Source: an uncultured Methylibium sp. (GTDB taxonomy: Bacteria; Pseudomonadota; Gammaproteobacteria; Burkholderiales; Burkholderiaceae_C). Taken from it: a DNA stretch of 64,000 nt. Below are positions 44,805 through 53,290 of the stretch, piece by piece. The notes beneath the pieces are model-generated. The model was not told the origin of the DNA and searched no databases. It saw only the letters and a list, made by a program, of their open reading frames with translations. How positions within the stretch are numbered: position 1 is the first letter of the stretch; the number at the start of each line of letters is the position of its first letter. The stretch lies in NCBI RefSeq assembly GCF_902826655.1, contig NZ_CADEFR010000012.1, positions 22,023-86,022 on the forward strand, read 5' to 3'. The position numbers and the translations under genes are program-made.

Positions 44805-45887
44805 CTAGTCGGCCGAGGCTGTCGGCGTGGCCGCCAGTGTGGCGCGCCGCTCGTCCTTGGGCAAGGCGGCGAGCCGCGCAACTTCGGCATAGAAGCGCGG
44901 GAAGTCGCGGCCCTGCGCGGCGAACAGCGCCTCGAAGGCCGGCACGAGGGCGTTGTAGGCGGCCTGCACGCCGAGGCTGGCGTTGTTGGCGTTGGCGAAC
45001 CAGGCGTCGTAGCCGCTGTAACCGGCCCAGGGGCCGTCCTTCAGGCGCTGGTGCTCGGCCCGCAACTCGACCAGCAGTTGCTGCTTGCCGGCTCGCTTGT
45101 CGGCCTCGGTGCCGGGGCCGCGGTAGAGCGCGTCGAACTTCTGGCGCGCCGCCAGCGTCAGCGCGCGGAACTCGCGGCGGCGCGCATCGAAGCGCGCGTA
45201 CTCGTCGCGGGCCGCGGGCGCGGCCTCGCGCTCCAGCCAGCGCGTGCCACCGAGGCGCTCGACCGCGGTGGCGAAGCTCTCGTTGAACTCGGTGTCGTCC
45301 TTCGCGTACGCGACCTGGTGCGCCAGCTCGTGGAAGATCAGGCGCGCGAGCTCGCCCTCGGGGTAGCGGATGAAGGTGCTGAGCAGCGGGTCCGCGAAGA
45401 AGTCGAACGGCAGCTTGCCCAGGGTGGAGTAGGCCGGCACGCCGTAGACGCTGACCTCGAGTCCCTGCGCCTTCAGTTCGGTCGCGTGGGAGTCGGCGTC
45501 GGTGCGGTCGAAGTAGCCGCGGTAGCCCACGCAGCCGACGACCGGAAAGCACCAGGTCTTCAGCTGCAGCGACAGCTCGGGCGCGGCGACGACGTTCCAG
45601 ACCACGGCCGGGCGTTTCAGGTCGGCGTAGCGGCGGTAGCTGGCGTTGTCGGGCAGCGCGAGTTCGCGCACCGCGAAGTCGCGCATCCGCTGCGTCAGCA
45701 GCAGGCGCTCGCGCAGCTCGGCCGGCGTGGCAGCGTCGGCCAGCCAGGTCTCGACCGGCCGCGCCGCGCGCATCACACCCAGGTGGCCTGCGACCGACTG
45801 CGACAGGTAGCCGATCTGCGCGCAGCCGCTCCCGACGAGCGCCAGCGTCGCAACGACCAGGGCGACCAGCGAGGCTCGACGCAGCAC
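44805..45887 (-). CDS. Putative lipoprotein aminopeptidase (PF10023-type)
   Basis: A 360-residue lipoprotein with a gluzincin-like zinc site. The signal ends in a lipobox-like VGSGC (cysteine at 22), and HELAH sits in RLIFHELAHQVAYAKDDTEFNESFA, with the glutamate of NESFA as possible third ligand. The family is annotated as putative aminopeptidase; the substrate is unknown. The preferred start is the GTG at 45887, 4 bp after the molybdopterin oxidoreductase stop, because it puts the signal peptide directly at the N-terminus; upstream codons overlap that gene. Confidence 0.83.
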   Translation of the reverse strand: MLRRASLVALVVATLALVGSGCAQIGYLSQSVAGHLGVMRAARPVETWLADAATPAELRERLLLTQRMRDFAVRELALPDNASYRRYADLKRPAVVWNVVAAPELSLQLKTWCFPVVGCVGYRGYFDRTDADSHATELKAQGLEVSVYGVPAYSTLGKLPFDFFADPLLSTFIRYPEGELARLIFHELAHQVAYAKDDTEFNESFATAVERLGGTRWLEREAAPAARDEYARFDARRREFRALTLAARQKFDALYRGPGTEADKRAGKQQLLVELRAEHQRLKDGPWAGYSGYDAWFANANNASLGVQAAYNALVPAFEALFAAQGRDFPRFYAEVARLAALPKDERRATLAATPTASAD

Positions 45888-45891
45888 TCGA

Positions 45892-47961
45892 TCAACCGAG
45901 CGGACGCGGCGAAGCCGCAACGGAGTGGACGTCCACCAGGCAGTCGTAGAAGCTCGGCGCACGTCCCAGGTCGGTCAGCCGCTGGTGCGTCAGCTCGTTG
46001 ACGTTGCTGCCGCGCAGGCCGAGCTTGCGCCACCAGATGCCCAGGCCGTTGACGACGCCGGGCCGCGCCCGCCCGCCGAGCGAGGCCTTGCAGAAGTACT
46101 CGCCGCGGTCGTTGAACACGCGCACCAGCGCGCCGTCGACGATGCCGCGCGGGGCCGCATCGTCGGCATGGATCTCGAGCAGCGGCTCGCCCTCGATGTC
46201 GCGCAGGCTCTTGACGTTGACGAAGCTGGAGTTGAGGAAGTTGCGCGCCGGCGGCGAGATCATCGCCAGCGGGTAGCGCGCGGCCAGCTCGGGGGTGCTG
46301 AGCGCGGACTCGTGGTTGGGCAGGAAGTCGGGGCAGGCGATGCCCGGCGCCTCGACGCGGCAGCGGCCGCTGGGGGTCGGGAAACCGCCCTGCGCGAACG
46401 GCGCCTCGGGCAGCGGCAGCTGCACCCAGCCGCGCTCCCGCAGGTCCTCGAAGCGCACACGCTCGCCGAAGGCCTGGCGAGCCAGCGCTTCGTCGTCGTC
46501 GGCGAAGCAGGCGTCGCCGTAGCCCATGCGGGCGGCCAGGCGGCGGAAGATCTCGGTGTTGGGCAGCGCCTCGCCGAGCGGCGCGACCGCCGCCTCGTTG
46601 ATCAGCACCGAGGTGTGGCCGTAGCTGCGGTGCACGTCCAGGTGCTCGAGCTGCGTGGTCGCCGGCAGCACGTAGTCGGCGTGATCGGCGGTATCGGTGA
46701 GGAAGTGCTCGAGCACCACGGTGAACAGGTCCTCGCGCGCGAACCCCCGCACCACCTTCGGCGACTCGGGCGCCACCGCGACCGGGTTGCTGTTGTAGAC
46801 GACCAGCGCCTCGATCCTCGGGCCGAAGGCGGGCGAGGCCTCGCGCAGCAGCTCGTCGCCGATCGTGCTCATGTTGATGGTGCGCGGCCGCCGTGCGCCC
46901 AGCAGGTCCGGCCGCTGCAGCGCCGCGTGGGCTATCGGGTACCAGCCGCTGCTCGACAGCAGCAGACCGCCGGCCCGATGCCGCCACGCGCCGACCAGGC
47001 AGGGCAGTGTCGCGATCAGGCGCACCGCGTTGCCGCCACCGCGCACGCGCTGCATACCGTAGTTGAGGCGGATCGCGGCCGGCTTCGCCGCGGCGTAGTC
47101 GCGTGCCAAGCCGCGCACCTCGTCGGGCGTCAGGCCGCAGACCTCGGCGGCGCGTTCGGGCGTCCAGGCCAGGGCCTTGTCGCGCAGCGCCGGCCAGCCC
47201 TCGACGTACCGCTCGATGTAGTCGTGGTCCAGGGCGTCGTCGCGGATCAGTTCATGGACCAGGCCCAGCGCCAGCGCCCCGTCGGTCCCGGGGCGCAGCG
47301 CGATGTGCTGGTGGCACTTGTCCGCCGTCTCGGTACGGCGCGGATCGATGCAGATCAAGCGCGCGCCGTTGCGCTTGGCCTGCTGCGCGTAGGTCCAGAA
47401 GTGCAGGTTGGACGCGATGCTGTTGCTGCCCCAGATCAGGATCAGCCGGGCCTCGGCGAAATGCTCGACATGCATGCCGACCTTGCCGCCGTAGCTCTGG
47501 GTCAGGGCCTCGGCGCCGGCGCTGGCGCAGATCGTGCGATCGAGCAGCGACGCGCCGAGCCGGTGGAAGAAGCGCTGGGCCATGCTCTCGCCCTGCACCA
47601 GACCCATGGTCCCGGCATAGCTGTACGGGACGACGGCCTCGGGGTCGCGCGCTGCGATGGCGGCCAGCCGGCCGGCGATATCGGCCAGCGCCTCGTCCCA
47701 GCCGACGCGCACGAACTCGCCGCGCCCCTTGGGCCCGACGCGCTTGAGCGGGTGCAGCACCCGCTCGGCGTGATAGGTCCGCTCGGCGTAGCGCGAGACC
47801 TTGGTGCACAGCGCGCCGTGCGTCGTCGGATGGTCGGGATCGCCCTGCACCCGGGTGACGCGATCGCCTTCGACGGTGATGCGCAGCGCGCAGGTGTCGG
47901 GGCAGTCGTGCGGGCAGGCGCCGCGGACGACGCGCTCCGTTTCGCGAACAGTGGAACTCAT
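45892..47961 (-). CDS. Molybdopterin-dependent oxidoreductase
   Basis: A 689-residue member of the DMSO-reductase superfamily. The N-terminal 4Fe-4S motif is ACPHDCPDTCALRI with a fourth cysteine in HGALCTK; the catalytic region (IWGSNSIASNLHFW) and the C-terminal molybdopterin-guanine-dinucleotide domain (PPARNFLNSSF) are complete. There is no Tat signal, so it acts in the cytoplasm; partner subunits are not nearby. The substrate cannot be read. GTG at 47964 is directly before the ATG at 47961. Divergent from the binding-protein genes. Confidence 0.9.
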   Translation of the reverse strand: MSSTVRETERVVRGACPHDCPDTCALRITVEGDRVTRVQGDPDHPTTHGALCTKVSRYAERTYHAERVLHPLKRVGPKGRGEFVRVGWDEALADIAGRLAAIAARDPEAVVPYSYAGTMGLVQGESMAQRFFHRLGASLLDRTICASAGAEALTQSYGGKVGMHVEHFAEARLILIWGSNSIASNLHFWTYAQQAKRNGARLICIDPRRTETADKCHQHIALRPGTDGALALGLVHELIRDDALDHDYIERYVEGWPALRDKALAWTPERAAEVCGLTPDEVRGLARDYAAAKPAAIRLNYGMQRVRGGGNAVRLIATLPCLVGAWRHRAGGLLLSSSGWYPIAHAALQRPDLLGARRPRTINMSTIGDELLREASPAFGPRIEALVVYNSNPVAVAPESPKVVRGFAREDLFTVVLEHFLTDTADHADYVLPATTQLEHLDVHRSYGHTSVLINEAAVAPLGEALPNTEIFRRLAARMGYGDACFADDDEALARQAFGERVRFEDLRERGWVQLPLPEAPFAQGGFPTPSGRCRVEAPGIACPDFLPNHESALSTPELAARYPLAMISPPARNFLNSSFVNVKSLRDIEGEPLLEIHADDAAPRGIVDGALVRVFNDRGEYFCKASLGGRARPGVVNGLGIWWRKLGLRGSNVNELTHQRLTDLGRAPSFYDCLVDVHSVAASPRPLG

Positions 47962-48127
47962 CACGAAATCATGTCACACGCGCGGCCGGGGACTCGGCGA
48001 GTTGTGGTCGAACGGACATATGTCGCTAGCAATGCCGGGACCCCGCGGCTATTCTCTTCAGCGATTCGCAAGCCAGCCATTAAGTCTTGGCGAAGCAAGC
48101 ACTTAGACGCTGTTGTTGGGAACCCGC

Positions 48128-49255
48128 ATGAACCGTCGCGACCTGATCCGGCAGATCGCCGCCACCGGGGCCAGTCTGGCCCTGCCCGCCCTGGCCCAGG
48201 AGGGTCGGACCATCGTGCTGGGACAGTCGGCCGCGTTCAGCGGCCCGGCCGCGCAGCTGGGCATCCAGATGAACAAGGGCGCGAGGATCTTCTTCGACCA
48301 GGTCAACGCCAGCGGCGGCATCAACAACCATTCGATCGACCTGCGCACCGCCGACGACGGCTACGAGCCCGATCGCTGCAAGGCCAACACCGAGAAGTTC
48401 ATCAAGGACGAGGTGTTCGCGCTCTTCGGCTACGTCGGCACGCCGACCTGCCTGGCCGCGCTGCCCCTGATCAACGAAGCCAAGATCCCGTTCTTCGGGC
48501 CGTTCACCGGTGCCGAGGCGCTGCGCGATCCGTTCAGCCGCTATGTCTTCCACCTGCGTGGCTCGTACTACGACGAGACGGCGCTGATCGTGAAGCAGCT
48601 GACCTCGCTGGGCCTGAACAAGATCGCGGTCTTCTACCAGGACGACGCCTACGGCAAGGCCGGCCTGGAAGGCGTGACGCGCGCGCTGAAGGCGCTGAAC
48701 CTGTCGCCGGTCGCGCTGGGCACGGTGCAGCGCAACACCGTCGACGTGGCCAAGGCGGTGGCGGAGATCGTGCCGAAGCAACCCAACGCCGTGGTGCAGA
48801 TCAGCGCCTACAAGAGCTGCGCGGCCTTCATCCGCGAGGCCCGCAAGGCCGGCTACGGCGGCACCTTCTACAACGTGAGCTTCGTGGGCACGCAGGCCCT
48901 GGCCGACGAGCTGGGCCGCGAAGGCCGCGGCGTCATGGTGAGCCAGGTGATGCCCTTCCCCTTCAGCACCACGACGCCGATCGCGCGCGAGTACCTGGAG
49001 GCCGTCCGCAAGGCCGGCGCCGATGCCACCGCAAACTACTCGAGCATGGAAGGCTACCTGGCGGCGAAGGTATTCGCCGAGGGCCTGAGGCGCGCCGGGC
49101 GCAACCCGTCGCGCGAAGCGCTCATCAACGGCCTCGAATCGATCAACAGCGCCAACTTCGGTGGATTCAACGTCAACTTCGGGCCGCGCGACCACGTGGC
49201 CTCGAGCTTCGTCGACCTGTCGATGCTGACCGAAGACGGCAAGGTCCGCCGCTAA
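48128..49255 (+). CDS. ABC transporter substrate-binding protein (LivK family), copy 1
   Basis: A 375-residue periplasmic binding protein of the branched-chain amino acid/amide type. The N-terminus MNRRDLIRQIAATGASLALPA is a Tat-like signal (twin arginine) ending near ALAQ, and the mature start IVLGQSAAFSGPAAQLG fits the family, followed by DDGYEPDRCKANTEKFI and FALFGYVGTPT. No permease or ATPase gene is adjacent. The gene downstream is a close paralogue 18 bp away, so this is a tandem duplication. The TTG five codons upstream is possible but the ATG gives the normal signal peptide. Confidence 0.9.
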   Translation: MNRRDLIRQIAATGASLALPALAQEGRTIVLGQSAAFSGPAAQLGIQMNKGARIFFDQVNASGGINNHSIDLRTADDGYEPDRCKANTEKFIKDEVFALFGYVGTPTCLAALPLINEAKIPFFGPFTGAEALRDPFSRYVFHLRGSYYDETALIVKQLTSLGLNKIAVFYQDDAYGKAGLEGVTRALKALNLSPVALGTVQRNTVDVAKAVAEIVPKQPNAVVQISAYKSCAAFIREARKAGYGGTFYNVSFVGTQALADELGREGRGVMVSQVMPFPFSTTTPIAREYLEAVRKAGADATANYSSMEGYLAAKVFAEGLRRAGRNPSREALINGLESINSANFGGFNVNFGPRDHVASSFVDLSMLTEDGKVRR

Positions 49256-49273
49256 ACGCAGGAGCAGTGCAAC

Positions 49274-50401
49274 ATGCAACGCCGCCAGTTCATCCAACGA
49301 CTCGGCGGCGCTGCTGCCGCAACGCTCGCCCTGCCGACACAGGCCCAGGCCGAGCGCAACCGCATCGTGCTGGGACAGTCGGCAGCGCTCAGCGGCCCGG
49401 CCGCCGAGCTGGGCCTGCAATTCCAGCGCGGCGCGAAGCTCTACTTCGAGCGCCTCAACGCGCGCGGCGGCATCAACGGCCGCGTGATCGAGCTGCGCAG
49501 CCTGGACGACGGCTACGAGCCCGAGCGTTGCAAGGCCAACACCGAACGCCTGATCCGCGAAGAGGTGTTCGCACTGTTCGGCTACATCGGCACGCCCACC
49601 AGCCTGGCGGCGCTGCCGCTGGCCACCGCGGCCAAGGTCCCCTTCGTCGCCCCCTTCACCGGTGCGCAGGCCCTGCGCGATCCGTTCAACCGCTACGCCT
49701 TCCACGTGCGCGCGTCCTACTTCGACGAGACCGCGCGCATCGTCAACCAGCTGGCCTCGCTGGGCACGAAGAAGATCGCGGTCTTCCACCAGAACGACAG
49801 CTACGGCCAGGCCGGCCTGGACGGCGTGACCCGCGCGATGAAGACGCTGGGGCTGACGCCGGTGGCCACGGCCACGGTCGAGCGCAATTCGGTCGAGGTG
49901 GCCGACGCCGTCAAGGCCATCACCGGGGCCGGACCCGAGGCCGTGGTCCAGATCAGCGCCTACAAGAGCTGCGCCGCCTTCATCCGCGCAGCGCGCAAGG
50001 CCGGCTACGGCGGCGGCTTCTACAACGTCAGCTTCGTCGGCACGGCGGCGCTCAGCCGCGAGCTGGGCGCCGACGCGCGCGGCGTCGTCGTCAGCCAGGT
50101 GATGCCCTATCCCTTCGCCCCGGTGTCGCCGCTGGCCGGCGAGTACCTGGCCGCCGGGCAGGGCGCGGCGGACTTCGAGGTCAACTACAGCAGCATGGAA
50201 GGCTATGTCGCCGCCAAGGTGCTGGCCGAAGCCCTGCGGCGCACCACCGGCGCTTCGCGCGAGGACCTGGTCGGCGGGCTGGAGAACCTGCGAGAGCACG
50301 ACCTCGGCGGCTTCTTCGTCGACTTCAACGCCCGCAAGCACACCGGATCGACCTTTGCCGAGATGACCATCCTGACCCAGGACGGACGCGTCAGGCGCTG
50401 A
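49274..50401 (+). CDS. ABC transporter substrate-binding protein (LivK family), copy 2
   Basis: A 375-residue paralogue of the preceding gene, of identical length, with a clear Tat signal MQRRQFIQRLGGAAAATLAL and mature start IVLGQSAALSGPAAELG. Both copies keep FALFGY-I/V-GTPT, QISAYKSCAAFI and the SSMEGY segment, but the ligand-pocket neighbourhood differs in several residues, so the two may bind different ligands. A GGAG ribosome-binding site precedes the ATG. Likely one operon with copy 1; no transporter genes follow. Confidence 0.92.
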   Translation: MQRRQFIQRLGGAAAATLALPTQAQAERNRIVLGQSAALSGPAAELGLQFQRGAKLYFERLNARGGINGRVIELRSLDDGYEPERCKANTERLIREEVFALFGYIGTPTSLAALPLATAAKVPFVAPFTGAQALRDPFNRYAFHVRASYFDETARIVNQLASLGTKKIAVFHQNDSYGQAGLDGVTRAMKTLGLTPVATATVERNSVEVADAVKAITGAGPEAVVQISAYKSCAAFIRAARKAGYGGGFYNVSFVGTAALSRELGADARGVVVSQVMPYPFAPVSPLAGEYLAAGQGAADFEVNYSSMEGYVAAKVLAEALRRTTGASREDLVGGLENLREHDLGGFFVDFNARKHTGSTFAEMTILTQDGRVRR

Positions 50402-50421
50402 ACCGGGCGCCGCCCCGGCGC

Positions 50422-50427
50422 TACCAT
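50422..50427 (+). promoter_or_regulatory. Possible -10 element for the M20 amidohydrolase
   Basis: TACCAT followed by CG, 35 bases upstream of the ATG at 50463 in a short G/C-rich gap. No -35 is recognised. Confidence 0.25.
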
Positions 50428-50462
50428 CGCCGCTCGAGGGCGCCAGCCCTGAGGAGCGCACG

Positions 50463-51662
50463 ATGCAGTTGATCGAATCCATCCTCGCCGACAGCGCGGC
50501 CGTCGCCGCCATCCGCCGCGACCTGCACGCCCATCCGGAGCTGTGCTTCCAGGAGCAGCGCACCTCCGACGTCATCGCGAAGGCGCTCGCCGACTGGGGC
50601 ATCCCGGTGCACCGCGGCCTGGGCACGACCGGCGTCGTGGGCATCGTGAAGAACGGCTCGTCGTCGCGCGCCGTGGGCCTGCGCGCCGACATCGACGCGC
50701 TGCCCATCACCGAGCACAACCGCTTCGCGCACGCCAGCAAGCACCCCGGCAAGATGCACGCCTGCGGCCACGACGGCCACACGGCGATGCTGCTGGCGGC
50801 GGCCAAGCACCTGGCCCGGCACCGCCACTTCGACGGCACCGTCTACCTGATCTTCCAGCCGGCCGAGGAAGGCGGCGGCGGCGCGCGCGAGATGATCAAG
50901 GACGGCCTGTTCGACCGGTTCCCCATGGAGGCGGTGTTCGGTGCCCACAACTGGCCGGGGCTCGGGGCCGGCCAGTTCGCGCTCCGGGCCGGGCCGGTCT
51001 TCGCCAGCAGCAACGAGTTCAAGATCACGATCCGCGGCAAGGGCTCGCACGGCGCGATGCCGCACCTGGGCATCGATCCGGTGCCGGTGGCCTGCCAGAT
51101 GGTGCAGGCCTTCCAGACCATCATCACGCGCAACAAGCGGCCGCTGGACACCGGCGTGATCTCGGTGACGATGATCCACACCGGCGAGGCCACGAACGTG
51201 GTGCCCGACCACTGCGTGCTCGAGGGCACGGTGCGCACCTTCACCACGGAGGTCCTCGACCTGATCGAGCGCCGCATGAGGATCGTCGCCGAGCAGACCT
51301 GCGCCGCCTTCGAGGCCGGCTGCGAGTTCGAGTTCTCGCGCAACTACCCGCCGACGATCAACCATGCGGCAGAGACCGCGTTCGCGCGCACGGTGATGGC
51401 CGACGTCGTCGGTCCCGAGAACGTGCTCGAGTTCGAGCCGACGATGGGCGCCGAGGACTTCAGCTATTACCTGCAGCACCGGCCCGGCTGCTACTTCGTG
51501 ATCGGCAACGGCGACGGCGCGCATCGCGAAGGCGGCCACGGGCTGGGTCCCTGCATGCTGCACAACCCCAGTTACGACTTCAACGACGACCTGATCCCGC
51601 TGGGTGCGACGCTGTGGGTGCGCCTGGCCGAGCGCTGGCTCGCCCCGGCGGCGCCCGGCTAG
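50463..51662 (+). CDS. M20 family amidohydrolase (hippurate hydrolase-like)
   Basis: A 399-residue metallohydrolase of the HipO/IAA-amino-acid hydrolase group. Dinuclear metal ligands are visible in MHACGHDGHTAML (C101, H103), QPAEEGGGG (E135, E136) and NWPG; RADIDALPITE and the lid region GKGSHGAMPH are typical. It cleaves N-acyl amino acids; the specific substrate is unknown. A GAGGAG ribosome-binding site precedes the ATG. Its TAG stop and that of the convergent pgi lie in one palindromic CTAG (51659-51662). Confidence 0.93.
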   Translation: MQLIESILADSAAVAAIRRDLHAHPELCFQEQRTSDVIAKALADWGIPVHRGLGTTGVVGIVKNGSSSRAVGLRADIDALPITEHNRFAHASKHPGKMHACGHDGHTAMLLAAAKHLARHRHFDGTVYLIFQPAEEGGGGAREMIKDGLFDRFPMEAVFGAHNWPGLGAGQFALRAGPVFASSNEFKITIRGKGSHGAMPHLGIDPVPVACQMVQAFQTIITRNKRPLDTGVISVTMIHTGEATNVVPDHCVLEGTVRTFTTEVLDLIERRMRIVAEQTCAAFEAGCEFEFSRNYPPTINHAAETAFARTVMADVVGPENVLEFEPTMGAEDFSYYLQHRPGCYFVIGNGDGAHREGGHGLGPCMLHNPSYDFNDDLIPLGATLWVRLAERWLAPAAPG

Positions 51663-53290
51663 TCGCGCAGGCGCGCCAGCAGGCCGGCCGTCGACGCGTC
51701 GAGGCCCGTCACATCGCCGCTGTCCAGGCGCGGCAGCAGCTGATTGCACAGCACCTTGCCCAGTTCGACGCCCCACTGGTCGAAGCTGTTGATGCCCCAG
51801 ACCGCCCCGCTGCTGAAGACACGGTGCTCGTAGAGGGCGACCAGCGCCCCGAGGCTCGTCGGGTCGAGACGATCGAGCAGCAGCGTCGTGCTGGGTCGAT
51901 TGCCGGGGAAGCTGCGATGCCGCGCGACGGCCTGCCGCGACATCTGCGGCGAGGCGGTCGACGGCGACTCGAGCAGGGCTTCCTGCGCCGTCTTGCCCAG
52001 CATCAGCGCCTGCGATTGCGCCAGGCAGTTGGCCAGCAGCTTGCGATGCTGGTCCTCGAACGCGGCCCGTACCGCTGGCGCGAAGCCGAGCGGGCCGTGG
52101 CTGGTCGCGCGCACCGCGATGAACTCGACCGGGATCGTGTCCGTGCCCTGGTGCAGCATCTGGAAGTAGGCGTGCTGGCCGTTGGTCCCGGGCTCGCCCC
52201 AGACGACCGGCGCCGTCGCGACGCGCAGCGCCTCGCCCTGCGCGTCGACGCGCTTGCCGTTGCTCTCCATCTCGAGCTGCTGCAGGTAGGCCGGCAGACG
52301 CCGCAGGCCCTGGTGGTATGGCGCAACGCTGCGGCTCGCGAAGCCGTGGAAGTTGCGGTACCAGACGTCGAGCAGGCCCAGCAGCACGGGCAGGTTGCGC
52401 TCGAGCGGCGCCTCGGCGAAGTGGCGGTCCATCGCATGCGCGCCAGCCAGCATCGCGCGGAAGTGGTCGGCACCGATCGCGATCGCCAGCGGCAGGCCGA
52501 TCGCCGACCACAGCGAGTAGCGACCGCCGACCCAGTCCCAGAAGCCGAAGCTGGTGGTGATCCCGAAGGCCGCGGCGGCCTCGACGTTGGTGGTCGTGGC
52601 GACGAAGTGCTTCGCGATGTCGGTGCCGCCAGCTGCCAGGAACCAGGCCTTGGCGGCCTGCGCGTTGGCCATCGTCTCCTGCGTCGTGAAGGTCTTGGAG
52701 GCGACGACGAACAGCGTGTGCCGCGGATCGAGCCGCCGCAGCAGCGGACCCAGGTCGTGGCCGTCGACGTTGGCGACGAAATGGCTGTTCAGTTGTGGAT
52801 GGGCATAGCCCGCCAGTGCCGCTGCCGCCATCTGCGGACCCAGGTCGGAGCCGCCGATCCCGATGTTCACGACGTCGCGGATGCCGCTGGACTCGACCTG
52901 CCGGACCCGGTCGGCGTAGGCCAGCATCGCATCCAGCGTCGCATGCACCTCCGCCGAGAACGGCGCGCTGCCGCGCGGGGCACGCAGTGCCGTGTGCAGC
53001 ACCGCGCGCGACTCGCTGTCGTTGACCGGCTCGCCGGCCAGCATGCGATCGCGGCGCGCCTCGAGCCCCGTCTCCCGGGCGAGGTCCAGCAGGAAATGCA
53101 GCGTGGCGGTGTCGAGCAGGTTCTTCGACAGGTCGGCGAAGACCGACGGGGCTTCGAAGCTGAGGGACGTGTGGCGGTGCGGATCGCGGGCAAAGGCCTC
53201 GCGCAGGTCGAAGTCGCGGCCATGCGCCTGGAAATGCCCCTGCAGCGCGCTCCAGGCTGCCGTCTGGTCGCAGGCCACGGCGCGACTCAC
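51659..53290 (-). CDS. pgi: Glucose-6-phosphate isomerase
   Basis: Interconverts glucose-6-phosphate and fructose-6-phosphate. The 543 residues fit the family: VNIGIGGSDLGPQM, VASKTFTTQETM, the GGRYSLWSAIGL block and GVELGKVLCNQ. The start is taken as the GTG at 53290, overlapping the transaldolase-homologue stop by GTGA; a GTG at 53278 is the alternative. Coupling to a transaldolase gene makes sense for sugar-phosphate metabolism, although that partner looks catalytically broken (see below). Confidence 0.95.
   Translation of the reverse strand: MSRAVACDQTAAWSALQGHFQAHGRDFDLREAFARDPHRHTSLSFEAPSVFADLSKNLLDTATLHFLLDLARETGLEARRDRMLAGEPVNDSESRAVLHTALRAPRGSAPFSAEVHATLDAMLAYADRVRQVESSGIRDVVNIGIGGSDLGPQMAAAALAGYAHPQLNSHFVANVDGHDLGPLLRRLDPRHTLFVVASKTFTTQETMANAQAAKAWFLAAGGTDIAKHFVATTTNVEAAAAFGITTSFGFWDWVGGRYSLWSAIGLPLAIAIGADHFRAMLAGAHAMDRHFAEAPLERNLPVLLGLLDVWYRNFHGFASRSVAPYHQGLRRLPAYLQQLEMESNGKRVDAQGEALRVATAPVVWGEPGTNGQHAYFQMLHQGTDTIPVEFIAVRATSHGPLGFAPAVRAAFEDQHRKLLANCLAQSQALMLGKTAQEALLESPSTASPQMSRQAVARHRSFPGNRPSTTLLLDRLDPTSLGALVALYEHRVFSSGAVWGINSFDQWGVELGKVLCNQLLPRLDSGDVTGLDASTAGLLARLRD

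Noticed and set aside
48015-48024. GACATATGTC palindrome before the binding-protein genes as an operator
   Set aside because: Only 10 bp with non-symmetrical flanks; it could be chance, and nothing else supports it.
45925-50472. Very long plus-strand open frame (about 1,515 codons)
   Set aside because: It crosses the molybdopterin oxidoreductase on the opposite strand and both binding-protein genes in another frame, and its residues are the Arg/Ala/Gly/Pro-rich mix typical of GC-rich shadow frames; the true genes have clear family motifs.
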